From Akkermansia muciniphila (GTDB lineage: Bacteria; Verrucomicrobiota; Verrucomicrobiia; Verrucomicrobiales; Akkermansiaceae), in the NCBI GenBank assembly GCA_945873305.1, contig CAMCCX010000001.1, positions 42,498-106,497 on the forward strand: 64,000 bases of DNA, given 5' to 3'. Within the stretch, counting starts at the first letter, position 1. Each line of letters opens with the position of its first letter. The translations under genes and the position numbers were made by a program. This document shows positions 17,584-26,483 of the stretch, piece by piece. Below the pieces are notes generated by a model. It was not told the DNA's origin and ran no database searches. It saw only the letters and a program-made list of their open reading frames with translations.

Positions 17584-18816
17584 ATGGCCACGATTAATTC
17601 CAATTTCCTCAAGCTCAAAGCCGGTTACCTGTTCCCTGAAATCGCCCGCCGGGTGCGCGTTTACACCGAGCAAAACCCGGACAAAGCCGCCCGCATCATC
17701 CGTTGCGGCATCGGCGACGTGACCGAGCCGCTGCCGCCCGCGGTGGTCAAGGCGATGCACGAAGGCGTCGATGAAATGGCTGACCGCGCCACCTTCAAGG
17801 GCTACGGCCCGGAGCAGGGTTATGAGTTTCTCCGCCAAGCGATCGTGGACAACCAGTTCGCCGACCTCGGCATTTCCGCGGACGAGGTTTTCATCTCGGA
17901 CGGCTCCAAGTGCGACACCGGCAACATCCTCGACATCTTCGGAAAAGGAAACGTCATCGCCATCACCGATCCCGTCTATCCGGTTTACGTCGATACCAAC
18001 GTGATGGCCGGCAACACCGGCGACGCGGATGAAAAAGGCGCCTACGCCGGCTTGCTTTATCTCCCCTGCAACGCCGCGAACAAATTCGTCGCCGACGTTC
18101 CCACCAAAAAAGCCGACCTCATTTACCTCTGTTTCCCGAACAACCCGACCGGAGCCGTCGCCACCCGCGCGCAACTCGAGGCCTGGGTGAAATACGCGAA
18201 GGCAAACGACGCGATCATCCTCTTCGACGCCGCTTACGAGGCGTTCATCCAGGACCCGGAAATCCCGCGTTCCATCTTTGAAATCGAAGGCGCGCGCGAT
18301 TGCGCCATCGAATTCCGCAGCTTCTCGAAAAACGGCGGCTTCACCGGCGTCCGTTGCGCCTACATCGTCATCCCGAAAACCGTTAGCGGCAAGTCCGACA
18401 CCGGCGAGCGCATCCCGCTCCACCAGCTCTGGTCGCGCCGCCACAGCACCAAGTTCAACGGTGCCAGCTACCCGGTCCAAAAGGCCGCTGCCGCCGTGTT
18501 TTCTCCCGAAGGAAAAGCCCAGGTCTCCGCGCTCATCGAACACTACATGGGCAACGCCAAGCTCCTCCGCGAGGCCGCCGCCGCTGCCGGACTCCCCGTC
18601 TTCGGCGGTGAAAACGCGCCCTACGTCTGGGTCGGCTGCCCGGCCGGCCTCAGCTCGTGGGACATGTTTGATAAAATGCTCGGCGAGGCCCAGGTCGTCA
18701 TTACCCCCGGTTCCGGCTTCGGTTCCGCGGGCGAAGGCTATTTCCGCATCTCCGCCTTCAACTCGCGGGCGAACGTGGAAGAAGTCTGCCGCCGCTTGAA
18801 AGCGCTGGTGGCTTGA
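17584..18816 (+). CDS. dapL: LL-diaminopimelate aminotransferase
   Basis: This 410-aa fold-type I PLP enzyme converts tetrahydrodipicolinate directly to LL-diaminopimelate, the DapL shortcut to lysine and peptidoglycan found in PVC bacteria, chlamydiae and plants. The start [20 protein letters not shown], the motif [36 protein letters not shown], and the PLP lysine at 249 in [15 protein letters not shown] all fit DapL. Length matches the family. It follows the isomerase gene by 62 bp. A hairpin follows the stop. Confidence in the function is high. Confidence 0.95.
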   Translation: MATINSNFLKLKAGYLFPEIARRVRVYTEQNPDKAARIIRCGIGDVTEPLPPAVVKAMHEGVDEMADRATFKGYGPEQGYEFLRQAIVDNQFADLGISADEVFISDGSKCDTGNILDIFGKGNVIAITDPVYPVYVDTNVMAGNTGDADEKGAYAGLLYLPCNAANKFVADVPTKKADLIYLCFPNNPTGAVATRAQLEAWVKYAKANDAIILFDAAYEAFIQDPEIPRSIFEIEGARDCAIEFRSFSKNGGFTGVRCAYIVIPKTVSGKSDTGERIPLHQLWSRRHSTKFNGASYPVQKAAAAVFSPEGKAQVSALIEHYMGNAKLLREAAAAAGLPVFGGENAPYVWVGCPAGLSSWDMFDKMLGEAQVVITPGSGFGSAGEGYFRISAFNSRANVEEVCRRLKALVA

Positions 18817-18828
18817 TGATCGGCTGGC

Positions 18829-18856
18829 GCGGCGGAATTTTTAAAATTTCCACCGC
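18829..18856 (+). terminator. Imperfect hairpin after dapL
   Basis: The arms GCGGCGGAATTTT and AAAATTTCCACCGC can pair with one or two mismatches, 12 bp past the dapL stop. There is no clean T-tract after it, so it is only a candidate terminator. Confidence 0.35.
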
Positions 18857-18972
18857 GGACAGCAATTATCTTGCAAATCCGAGCCCCGGACGCTTTCTTC
18901 CGCGCTCAACCATCAACCTAGGACGGCCCGGCCCTTGTTTATTTGAAGAAGCTGGACCCATCCCCTACGACC

Positions 18973-19230
18973 ATGAGCACTAAAGAAATCGACCTCAAAG
19001 CATATCAACTCCACGAAGGAGACACCGGCAGCGCCCCGTATCAAGTGGCCCTCCTCACCGCTCGGATTTTCCATCTGACGGACCACCTGAACATCCACAA
19101 GAAGGACTTCTCGTCCCGCCGTGGCCTTCTCACCTTGGTTTCCCAGCGCCGCAAGTTGCTGGATTACATCAAAAAGGGTTCCGAGGAGAAGTATCAGCAG
19201 ATCATTGCCAGCCTCGGACTCCGCCGCTAA
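18973..19230 (+). CDS. rpsO: 30S ribosomal protein S15
   Basis: This 85-aa S15 binds the central domain of 16S rRNA early in 30S assembly. The family signature is clear: [20 protein letters not shown], then [20 protein letters not shown] and [27 protein letters not shown] ending. The ATG at 18973 gives the normal length; the upstream in-frame Met at 18943 would add ten unrelated residues. The rpsO-pnp order with a hairpin between is conserved widely in bacteria. Confidence 0.97.
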   Translation: MSTKEIDLKAYQLHEGDTGSAPYQVALLTARIFHLTDHLNIHKKDFSSRRGLLTLVSQRRKLLDYIKKGSEEKYQQIIASLGLRR

Positions 19231-19246
19231 ACCACTCTCCGCAAGA

Positions 19247-19272
19247 CAGCCACTGGACAAACCCAGTGGCTG
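19247..19272 (+). terminator. Hairpin after rpsO
   Basis: A perfect 10-bp stem CAGCCACTGG / CCAGTGGCTG with a 6-nt loop starts 16 bp past the rpsO stop. It is followed only by TTT, so it may terminate partially or act as an RNA-stability or processing element between rpsO and pnp. Confidence 0.6.
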
Positions 19273-19439
19273 TTTCGCGAAACGGCCCGGGCACCAAAAT
19301 TCCGCCCGAGTCGCCGGACAATTCCCTCCGCCGCCCGCCAATATGCGAGCCGCGGATTTTTGTCCGAAACCGATGAATGCCCGTTCCGCACCCCGCTGGA
19401 CGGGCCGTACGCACTGAAAAAAGAAAACAAATACTGATT

Positions 19440-21587
19440 ATGAACATCCATACACTTACGGCCGACGTCGGCACCAACCCGATGACGTTCGAAACCGGCA
19501 AAATTGCCAAACTCGCCGATGGCGCCGTCACCGTCCGCTGCGGCGACACCATCATCCTCGTCACCGCCGTTTCCTCCACGAAAGTGAAGCCCGGCCAGAC
19601 TTGGTTCCCACTTTCCGTGGAATATAAGGAAAAAGCCACCGCTGCCGGCGTCTTCCCAGGCGGCTACTTCAAACGCGAAGGCCGCCCGACCGAAAAGGAA
19701 ATCCTCACCTGCCGCATGACGGACCGCCCACTGCGTCCGCTGTTCCCGAAAGGTTACCTCTACGAAACCCAGATCGTCGCCATCCTCCTCAGCGCCGATG
19801 GCGTGAATGACTCCGACATCCTCGCGATGAACGGCGCGTCCGCCGCCCTCTGCCTTTCCGACATCCCGTTCGCCGGCCCGATCGGTGCGGTGCGCGTCGG
19901 CCGTGTGAACGGACAATTCCTCATCAACCCGACCCACGACGAGCGCGCTGACAGCGACCTTGACCTGATCTACGTCGGCGACAAGACCAACGTCATCATG
20001 ATCGAAGGCCAAGCCGACGAAATCCCGGAAGACGAATTCATCAAGGCTCTCCATTTCGCCCAAGAAGCCGTCGCCAAACTGGTGGCAGCCCAGGAAGAAC
20101 TGGTGAAACTCGCCGGCAAGGAAAAGCGTTCCTACGAACTCACCCTCGCCAAGGAAAACCTCCTCGAAATCGCCTACGAAATCGCCGGCGACCGCATCGA
20201 GTCCGCAATCTACGCGCCTTCGAAAACCGAGCGCGCCAAGAAAGTCGGCGCTCTCCGCGACGAAGTGGAAGCCGCCATCAAGTCGCGCGCTCCCGAGGCC
20301 ACCGACTTCGACGTCGAGCAAGCCTTCGAATACCTCCAAAAGAAGGCATTCCGCATCTCCATCATGGAAAAAGGCGTTCGCGCCGACGGCCGCAGCATCG
20401 GTGACCTCCGCACTCTCTATGGAGAAGTCGGCACCCTTCCACGCGTTCACGGTTCCGCCATTTTCTCCCGCGGAGAAACCCAGGCGCTCGCCATCACCAC
20501 CCTCGCCCCAGCTGACGAAAAGCAACATTTCGACAACTACGCCGGTGGCGAAGATGAGAAGCGCTTCATCCTCCACTACAACTTCCCTCCATTCTCCGTC
20601 GGCGAATGCGGACGCATGGGTGGCATCAACCGCCGCGAAATCGGCCACGGTTCGCTCGCCGAGCGCTCCATCGAGCCCGTCATCCCTGACGAATCCGTCT
20701 TCCCCTACGCCATCCGCGTTTCCTCGGAAGTCATGGAATCCAACGGTTCCACCTCGATGGCCTCCGTTTGCGCAGGCACCATGGCTCTCCTCGACGCCGG
20801 TGTCCCGCTCATCCGCCCGGTCGGTGGTATCTCCGTCGGTCTCGTCACCGAGAACAACGAAGACGGCTCCATGAAATCCCACAAAATGCTGTTGGACATC
20901 ATCGGCTCCGAAGACTTCTACGGCGACATGGACTTCAAGCTCTGCGGCACCAGCGAAGGTGTCACCGGCTATCAGCTCGACCTCAAGCTCGCCGGCCTCC
21001 CGCTCGCCATGCTTGAAGAAGCGATCCACATCGCCAAGGCCGGCCGCACCAAGATCATCGAAAAGATGGCCGAGTCGATCATCGAGCCGAAGCCGCTCAG
21101 CCCGCACGCCCCGCGCATCGTTTCCGTCAAAATCCCGGCAGACCGCATCGGCGAGCTCATTGGGCCAGGCGGCAAGAACATCAAGGGCATCCAGGCCGAG
21201 TCCGGCGCCGAGATCAACATCGAGGACGACGGCACCGTGCACATCTACGCTTCCAAGCAGGAAGGCCTCGATCGCGCCAAGGCGATGATCGACCGCATGT
21301 TCCAAGAAATCGAAGTGGGCAAGGTTTACACCGGCAAGGTCGTTTCCATCACCCAGTTCGGCGCCTTCATGGAAGTGCTCCCCGGCAAGGACGGACTCGT
21401 CCACGTCTCCGAACTCGCCGAAGGACGCACCGAAAACGTTGAAGACATCGTCAAAAAAGGCGACGTCATCACCGCCAAGTGCCTCGGAGTCGACGAAAAA
21501 GGCCGCGTGAAAATGTCCCGCCGCGCCTGGCTCCGCGACCAAAAAGCCGCTGAGGCAGAAGCCCAGCAGCCTGTCGCCGCTGAGTAA
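19440..21587 (+). CDS. pnp: Polyribonucleotide nucleotidyltransferase (PNPase)
   Basis: This 715-aa phosphorolytic 3'-5' exoribonuclease is a core RNA-decay enzyme. It has two RNase PH domains: the first begins near residue 10 (IAKLADGAVTVRCGDTIILV) and the second near 310 (EKGVRADGRSIGDLRTLYGE). A KH domain lies at about 550-610 (IPADRIGELIGPGGKNIKGI) and an S1 domain at about 625-700 (GKVYTGKVVSITQFGAFMEV). The KH GPGGK loop is intact. Length is typical. The ATG at 19440 follows an A-rich leader with no Shine-Dalgarno. The in-frame Met at 19377 is rejected as its leader does not resemble PNPase. A strong terminator follows. Confidence 0.97.
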   Translation: MNIHTLTADVGTNPMTFETGKIAKLADGAVTVRCGDTIILVTAVSSTKVKPGQTWFPLSVEYKEKATAAGVFPGGYFKREGRPTEKEILTCRMTDRPLRPLFPKGYLYETQIVAILLSADGVNDSDILAMNGASAALCLSDIPFAGPIGAVRVGRVNGQFLINPTHDERADSDLDLIYVGDKTNVIMIEGQADEIPEDEFIKALHFAQEAVAKLVAAQEELVKLAGKEKRSYELTLAKENLLEIAYEIAGDRIESAIYAPSKTERAKKVGALRDEVEAAIKSRAPEATDFDVEQAFEYLQKKAFRISIMEKGVRADGRSIGDLRTLYGEVGTLPRVHGSAIFSRGETQALAITTLAPADEKQHFDNYAGGEDEKRFILHYNFPPFSVGECGRMGGINRREIGHGSLAERSIEPVIPDESVFPYAIRVSSEVMESNGSTSMASVCAGTMALLDAGVPLIRPVGGISVGLVTENNEDGSMKSHKMLLDIIGSEDFYGDMDFKLCGTSEGVTGYQLDLKLAGLPLAMLEEAIHIAKAGRTKIIEKMAESIIEPKPLSPHAPRIVSVKIPADRIGELIGPGGKNIKGIQAESGAEINIEDDGTVHIYASKQEGLDRAKAMIDRMFQEIEVGKVYTGKVVSITQFGAFMEVLPGKDGLVHVSELAEGRTENVEDIVKKGDVITAKCLGVDEKGRVKMSRRAWLRDQKAAEAEAQQPVAAE

Positions 21588-21620
21588 TCCTCAGCCGCGA
21601 TTCTAGCGAATCCATCATCA

Positions 21621-21655
21621 AACCGGCGTCCTCACAAGGGGCGCCGGTTTTTTTG
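21621..21655 (+). terminator. Rho-independent terminator after pnp
   Basis: The stem AACCGGCG / CGCCGGTT with a 13-nt loop region is followed by a run of seven T. It lies 33 bp past the pnp stop and is a canonical intrinsic terminator. Confidence 0.85.
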
Positions 21656-21815
21656 TGGCGGCCCTGATTTTTAATCACCTGCACAAACAGGCTCCACCTA
21701 TTGCAAATCTACAACATGCGCGTCGAACTCTGGCTCGCCGCCGCCTTTCACGCAATTTCACGATTCCCACGGTCTGGTGCTGGCCAAATGGAAATGAGCC
21801 TGCCACGCTGTGTGC

Positions 21816-22352
21816 ATGTTCCGAAAAACTCTCCTGTTATTGCTCGCCGGACTTGTCGCTGGTTCGGTGCAACTGAGTGCTCAAGACGACGCGCCAGCTC
21901 CTGAGCCCGCGCCCAAGCCGGGCGACTCGGCCGGGCCGAACCGCTTCTGGCAGGCGACACTCGCCGGCGGCCACTACATGGTGGCGCTCGACCGGATTTC
22001 CGCGGTCAGCCGGCACAAATACCTGCTCGACGGGGCTGTGATCGTGGATGAAGTCACGGTGGACTCGCTGGGCCAGGCGCTCGCCCGGTTCTATTTTATC
22101 AGTCCGGTGACAGACGCCGCGCCGGGCAACGCGGTCGGCGAAATCGCGAAACGCGGGCGCGAACTGGTGGAAAAAGCCGCCGATCGCGCCGGCACCGACG
22201 CCCACAACATGGTCATCAAGAAATACCCGGACACCAGCCACGCCCGGACGATCGAATACCGCCTCCTCTCGGAGAAGGACCTATCCGCGCTCTACGCCAG
22301 CGTCCGCAATGCTTGGGAAACCGGGCGCGGCCGGCAGTTCAGCGCGAAGTGA
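21816..22352 (+). CDS. Secreted protein of unknown function
   Basis: I do not recognise this gene. The 178-aa product begins with a signal peptide (MFRKTLLLLLAGLVAGSVQLSAQ), then a Pro/Ala-rich stretch. The mature part contains HYMVALDRISAVSRHKYLLD and ALARFYFISPVTDAAPGNAV and a helix GEIAKRGRELVEKAADRA. An upstream in-frame ATG at 21810 adds two residues and cannot be excluded. It stands alone between the pnp terminator and a convergent pseudogene, with which it overlaps by 14 nt tail to tail. Related proteins would be expected in other Verrucomicrobia. Confidence 0.75.
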   Translation: MFRKTLLLLLAGLVAGSVQLSAQDDAPAPEPAPKPGDSAGPNRFWQATLAGGHYMVALDRISAVSRHKYLLDGAVIVDEVTVDSLGQALARFYFISPVTDAAPGNAVGEIAKRGRELVEKAADRAGTDAHNMVIKKYPDTSHARTIEYRLLSEKDLSALYASVRNAWETGRGRQFSAK

Positions 22353-23425
22353 GGATTTCCACGATCGCGGAAACTTGGTCGGCTCGGGGGATCGTCAGAA
22401 CCACGGCGCGAAATTTGGAATTCTGGTTTTCTTCCGGAGTCGGGGGTTTTGCATCGGTGACGGTCCACGTGCCGGCGCTGCCTGCCCGGCGGAGGATGAT
22501 TTCGCGACCGCCTTTTTTCAGAACGACCTCTTCCCCACGAATCTCGACCGCGGCGTCGGTGAAGGCCCACCAAACGACTTGGCCGGAGGGTTTCGTGATT
22601 TGATCCTCGATTCGCACGGCTCCGGTCAGGGCGTTGAATTTCGCACCGCGCACGATTTTTTCCGCGGCTCCGGCGTAGGCATCGGAAAGGTCGAAGGTCG
22701 CCTCCAACGCGTTGGAGCTGACCAGCGGGCAGGGTTTTGAGCGGGCGTTTTGAAGTTGCCCGTTGATTTCAAGAGTGTTGTGTGCGCGGTTCTGGAGCCG
22801 GAAATGCGAGCCCGTCGTCCTTGCCAGCCACCGCCGCGGCGGCCAAGGCGATGCCCGAGCCGCAGACTTGCGACCAGTTGTTGCCCGGCTTGGACCACCC
22901 GGAGTTCTTGTCGAAAATGGCTTTGGCGGGTTTGAGGGCTTTCTCGATGATGGCGCGTTCGCACATCGCGCGCTGCTCCGGCGTGAGAGTCTCGTAGAGC
23001 CAATCGTAACCGGTCGCCACCGCGCTGGCCATTTCCGCGGTGTCGAGGAAATGGGGCGGATTCCAGTCTTTCAGGGCGCAGGCGGCCTCCAGCTCGGCGA
23101 TGGTCCGCAGCCGGAATTTCTCCTCGCCGCCCATCCGCCATGACCAGCCCGCAGTGCATGATGTTGTGCAGGGCGCGGCGGGACTCGAACAGCAGGCGCT
23201 TGCCGTCCGGAATCTCATAGCGGCAGGTCCGCGCTTTCAGGACCTGCTTGGCCTCGGCCATCGCGACGGCTTGCAGCTTTGCGGCCAGCGGATCTTTCGC
23301 GAGCTTGTCGCGAAATGCGCCTTCCGCGGATTTCGGCAGCCACAACCGGGGATGAGGTTTCTCCGCCAAGCCGCCAGCGCGAGAGTCGCCAGCCAGATTC
23401 CGCCGAATTCCCACATGGCCCGCAT
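22339..23425 (-). pseudogene. Heparinase II/III family pseudogene
   Basis: Pieces of a secreted polysaccharide lyase are spread over three frames. A signal peptide MRAMWEFGGIWLATLALA starts at 23425. The next part, KPHPRLWLPKSAEGAFRDKL and RRALHNIMHCGLVMADG, is in a second frame. It continues in another frame as EEKFRLRTIAELEAACALKD, then HFLDTAEMASAVATGYDWLY and GNNWSQVCGSGI, typical of the alpha-toroid domain of heparinase II/III proteins. After VAGKDDG the sequence jumps to a third frame, NRAHNTLEINGQLQNARSKP near 22800, belonging to the C-terminal beta domain, and runs to 22339. Roughly the segment joining the two domains is missing. Two frameshifts plus an internal deletion make this a pseudogene. 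Confidence 0.8.
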
Positions 23426-23716
23426 ACGCCGAAAAGCGCCGGAGCCTTACAACCGCGAGAAGGCGGCCGTCGGCAGGGAAAATCATTTCGGCCTCCGCGC
23501 ATCCTGTGATTGCGGCATGATTTGGCTCGATGAGGCTCTTCGGTTTATTGAGTCAGGCGACGAACTGGTTGAAATCCAATGATCAGCCGAATCACGTCGA
23601 TGTGATGGGTTACGGCCGCCATCCCTCCCGCAGCCCGGGCGGTTTTCACAGCCTTATACACGGGGCGAGACCCATGCTTGAATTGCCCGTCATCCCGGCC
23701 TAGCGTCCGCGCGCCC

Positions 23717-24190
23717 ATGAGTTCATTCGAAAGCAAAGTCCGCGAAGCCCTCGCCAATCCCCAAAACCAAGGCGAAATCCCCGACGCCGACGCCATGGGC
23801 ACCGTCGGCTCGCCCGAGTGCGGCGACATGTTGCGGATGTGGCTGAAATTCACCGAAAAGGACGGCAAGCGCGTCATCGACCGCGCCTCGTTCCAGGCGT
23901 TCGGCTGCCAGACCGCGATCGCCGTGGCGTCGATGGCCACCGAGCTGCTGCGCGGAAAAACCGCGGACGAGGCCAAGCACCTCACCGCCAGCGAGTTGAC
24001 CGGCGACCTCGGCCCGTTGCCGCCGATGAAAATCCATTGCGGCCAGTTGGTGGAAGGCGCTTTGCGAAATGCCTTGGACAACGACTCGCCCGGCGCCGCC
24101 GCCGTCGAAACCGGAACCATGGCACCGACTCTCGCCTCCTCGCTCCAACGGAAAGCAGGCGGCACCCTCCGCATCGTGCCGCTCGACTGA
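23717..24190 (+). CDS. NifU/IscU-type Fe-S cluster assembly scaffold
   Basis: This 157-aa protein matches the IscU/NifU N-terminal fold. The three conserved cysteines are visible in GSPECGDMLRMWLKF, ASFQAFGCQTAIAVASMA and MKIHCGQLVEGALRNAL. IscU-type proteins build [2Fe-2S] and [4Fe-4S] clusters with sulfur from a cysteine desulfurase. No iscS, hscA or sufBCD gene is in the window, so its partners lie elsewhere. The C-terminal tail after residue 125 is extra and unrecognised. The start at 23717 gives a normal N-terminus. The 23426-23716 stretch upstream shows nothing recognisable. Confidence 0.85.
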   Translation: MSSFESKVREALANPQNQGEIPDADAMGTVGSPECGDMLRMWLKFTEKDGKRVIDRASFQAFGCQTAIAVASMATELLRGKTADEAKHLTASELTGDLGPLPPMKIHCGQLVEGALRNALDNDSPGAAAVETGTMAPTLASSLQRKAGGTLRIVPLD

Positions 24191-24269
24191 TTGGCCGGGT
24201 TTTTTCCACGGCCGACGATAGAGATGCGGAAGCCGCGGCGTTTGCTACTTTTCCAGAACCCTTTATTCC

Positions 24270-25994
24270 GTGCTCGAGCTCCAAGAAGTCAGTTTCATCA
24301 TCCGCAAAGACGGCGAGGACGTCCCGCTCGTGGACCGCGTCTCGATCCGCGTTCCGAAAGGCCACTTCATGGCCATCGTCGGCCCGTCCGGATGCGGCAA
24401 AACGACCTTGCTCAAAACCATCGCCGGGCTCAATCCCGAGTCGGCCGGCGCACTGTTCTGGGACTCGCGGAATCTCTCCAAAGACGGCGATTTCTCGCCT
24501 TCGGAAATCGGCTACGTCCCGCAGTTCTCCATCGCCTACGACCCGCTGACCGTTGATGAATCCGTCGAGGCCGCGACCCGCCTGCGCGTCCGCTGCCGCG
24601 ACACCGCGGAGCTCGACCAGCGGATCGACCAAGTGCTCGAGGAAACCGGGCTCAGCCCGATCAGCGACCGCCAGGTGAAGGTGCTTTCCGGCGGCCAGAA
24701 GCGCCGGCTCGGGCTGGCGATGGAACTCGTTTCCGACCCGAAACTGCTGCTCTGCGACGAAGTCACCTCCGGCCTCGACCCGCGCTCGGAGCGCGAAATC
24801 GTCCGTTTGCTCCACGATCTCTCGCGCAAGGACGGCCGGGTCGTGCTCTCGGTCACCCACTCGCTGGCGCACCTCGAGCTCTATAATTCCATCCTCGTCC
24901 TGCATGAAGGCCGGGTCGCTTTCCACGGTCCGCCGGAGCGGCTGACCCACTATTTTTCCGTCACCGACACCGAGGAAGTCTATCCGCGGCTGGCGACCCA
25001 GCCGTCCGAGCGCTGGCACGACTCGTGGCAGAAACACCGCGATTCCTATCAGAAGATGATGGAGAAAACCCGCGCGCTGCTCGTCACCAGCGGCGATCTC
25101 CCCACCCCGGCTCCCGCGGAGGCGGAACTCACGGAAGCCCCGCGCCTCCCCGGATTTTTCAGCCAGTTCGCCACCTTGCTGTCGCGCCGCTGGCGGATCT
25201 TTTTCCGCGACCGCGGGCAGGTGTTTCTCCAGCTGGCCATCATCGTTTGTTTCCCGATCCTCGTCACGATTTTCAGCGACAAGGCCTCCGGCAACATCCG
25301 CCGCTTCTCCGACACGCGACAGAGCGAGAGGGCGGAAATCGAGGAGAAAATCCTGGTGTCTTCGGACCAGGCCAAGGTCGGCTCGGCCATCTCCGGGATC
25401 ATCATGTTTCAAGTGGTGCTGCTGTCGCTGATGGGCTCGAACAATTCCGCGCGCGAGATCGCCGGCGAGCGGCCGATTTACGAAAAGGAGAAATTCGGCG
25501 GGCTGCGGCCCACCGCTTACCTCGCGTCGAAGGTCGCGTTTCTCGCCTGCTTGGTCATCGGGCAGTCGTTGTGGATGGCGTTTTTCGTGAATTTCTTCGG
25601 CACTTTCCGCGGCGATTTCATCCAGCACGCGGGCTTCCTGCTGTTGGTCAACGCGGCGATGACCGCCGTTTGCCTGGCCATTTCCTCGCTGATGCGGACG
25701 GCCGAGCAGGCGTCGCTGCTCTCGATCTATCTGGTGGGGTTCCAGCTGCCGCTGTCCGGCGCGGTGCTCGCGCTGCCGGAAAACATCGAGGCCTTCACCC
25801 GCCCGTTCATCTCGGCTTACTGGGCGTGGTCCGGCTCGGTGGAAGCCCTGCAACCGCAGGTTTACAACGCGGTGAAATCAGTCATCGACACCAGCTTGTC
25901 CGCGCAGGAAATCTGCTTTTACGCCCTCGGCGCGCACATCGCCGTGGCGCTCATCGCCACCTGGGCCGGCGCGCGCAGGCCGCAATGGGACTGA
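24270..25994 (+). CDS. ABC transporter, fused ATPase and ABC-2 permease (half transporter)
   Basis: The N-terminal ATPase carries Walker A GPSGCGKTTLLKT (38-50), signature LSGGQKRRLGLAMEL, Walker B LLLCDEVTSGLDP and the switch His in SVTHSLAH. From about residue 305 the ABC-2 membrane domain starts (SRRWRIFFRDRGQVFLQLAI), with about six TM segments such as IIMFQVVLLSLMGSNNSARE, AFLACLVIGQSLWMAFFVNF and the last near the C-terminus. ATPase-then-permease in one 574-aa chain is the ABCG-like order, so it probably works as a dimer. The start is GTG at 24270. A 134-aa anchored protein and a 632-aa secreted protein follow closely, suggesting a common envelope function. The substrate is unknown. Confidence 0.85.
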   Translation: MLELQEVSFIIRKDGEDVPLVDRVSIRVPKGHFMAIVGPSGCGKTTLLKTIAGLNPESAGALFWDSRNLSKDGDFSPSEIGYVPQFSIAYDPLTVDESVEAATRLRVRCRDTAELDQRIDQVLEETGLSPISDRQVKVLSGGQKRRLGLAMELVSDPKLLLCDEVTSGLDPRSEREIVRLLHDLSRKDGRVVLSVTHSLAHLELYNSILVLHEGRVAFHGPPERLTHYFSVTDTEEVYPRLATQPSERWHDSWQKHRDSYQKMMEKTRALLVTSGDLPTPAPAEAELTEAPRLPGFFSQFATLLSRRWRIFFRDRGQVFLQLAIIVCFPILVTIFSDKASGNIRRFSDTRQSERAEIEEKILVSSDQAKVGSAISGIIMFQVVLLSLMGSNNSAREIAGERPIYEKEKFGGLRPTAYLASKVAFLACLVIGQSLWMAFFVNFFGTFRGDFIQHAGFLLLVNAAMTAVCLAISSLMRTAEQASLLSIYLVGFQLPLSGAVLALPENIEAFTRPFISAYWAWSGSVEALQPQVYNAVKSVIDTSLSAQEICFYALGAHIAVALIATWAGARRPQWD

Positions 25995-26060
25995 GCGGAT
26001 TTTATCCCTCGATTTCAAGGATTTACCCATTAGCTTCACCCCTGAAACCCACCTCTAAAT

Positions 26061-26465
26061 ATGGCACGCCGCGCTAGTTCACATCTGCATCCCGGAATCA
26101 TCATCGGTGCCATCGCCGCCATCGTCGTCGCGGTGGTCGCCGGCAAATCCCTGATCGGGAAAAAAACCGCGACCTTTGGCGATGTCGCCAAGCTGAGCGT
26201 GGACGAGCTGCTCGAAAACGGCAACAGCCTGCGCGGCAACGAATATGTCATCGAGGGCCAGATCGACGAGAAACTCCAGTGGACGACCAGCCGCGGGCAG
26301 TTCGTCAGCGTGAAGATCGAAGCGCCCGGCGGCGATGAGTTCGTCGGCATCGAGATTCCCCAGGATTTCAACAAGCTCAACATCGACACCAAGCAGAAAT
26401 ACGCCTTCCGCGTGAAATTTCGGCAAGGCGGCATCCCCGTGGCCACCGGCGTGAACCGCCTCTAA
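26061..26465 (+). CDS. Small single-TM protein with a possible OB-like domain
   Basis: I do not recognise this gene. The 134-aa product has a short basic start, one TM segment (GIIIGAIAAIVVAVVAGKSL, about 12-31) and an exported or cytoplasmic beta-rich domain: LRGNEYVIEGQIDEKLQWTT, FVSVKIEAP and KYAFRVKFRQGGIPVATGV. The strand pattern with a 'writing' of EYVIEGQID resembles small OB folds such as CcmE-like proteins, but the haem-binding His of CcmE is not seen. It lies 66 bp after the ABC gene and 18 bp before the next gene. Confidence 0.7.
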   Translation: MARRASSHLHPGIIIGAIAAIVVAVVAGKSLIGKKTATFGDVAKLSVDELLENGNSLRGNEYVIEGQIDEKLQWTTSRGQFVSVKIEAPGGDEFVGIEIPQDFNKLNIDTKQKYAFRVKFRQGGIPVATGVNRL

Positions 26466-26483
26466 CTTGAAATTTCCCGTCTC

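Noticed and set aside
19227..21542. 771-aa open frame antisense to pnp
   Set aside because: The sequence is low-complexity shadow of a strongly conserved PNPase gene in the other strand; no start context or family motif.
26061..26465. CcmE haem chaperone
   Set aside because: An OB-like strand pattern and a TM anchor fit, but the conserved haem-linking His motif is missing and no other ccm gene is near.
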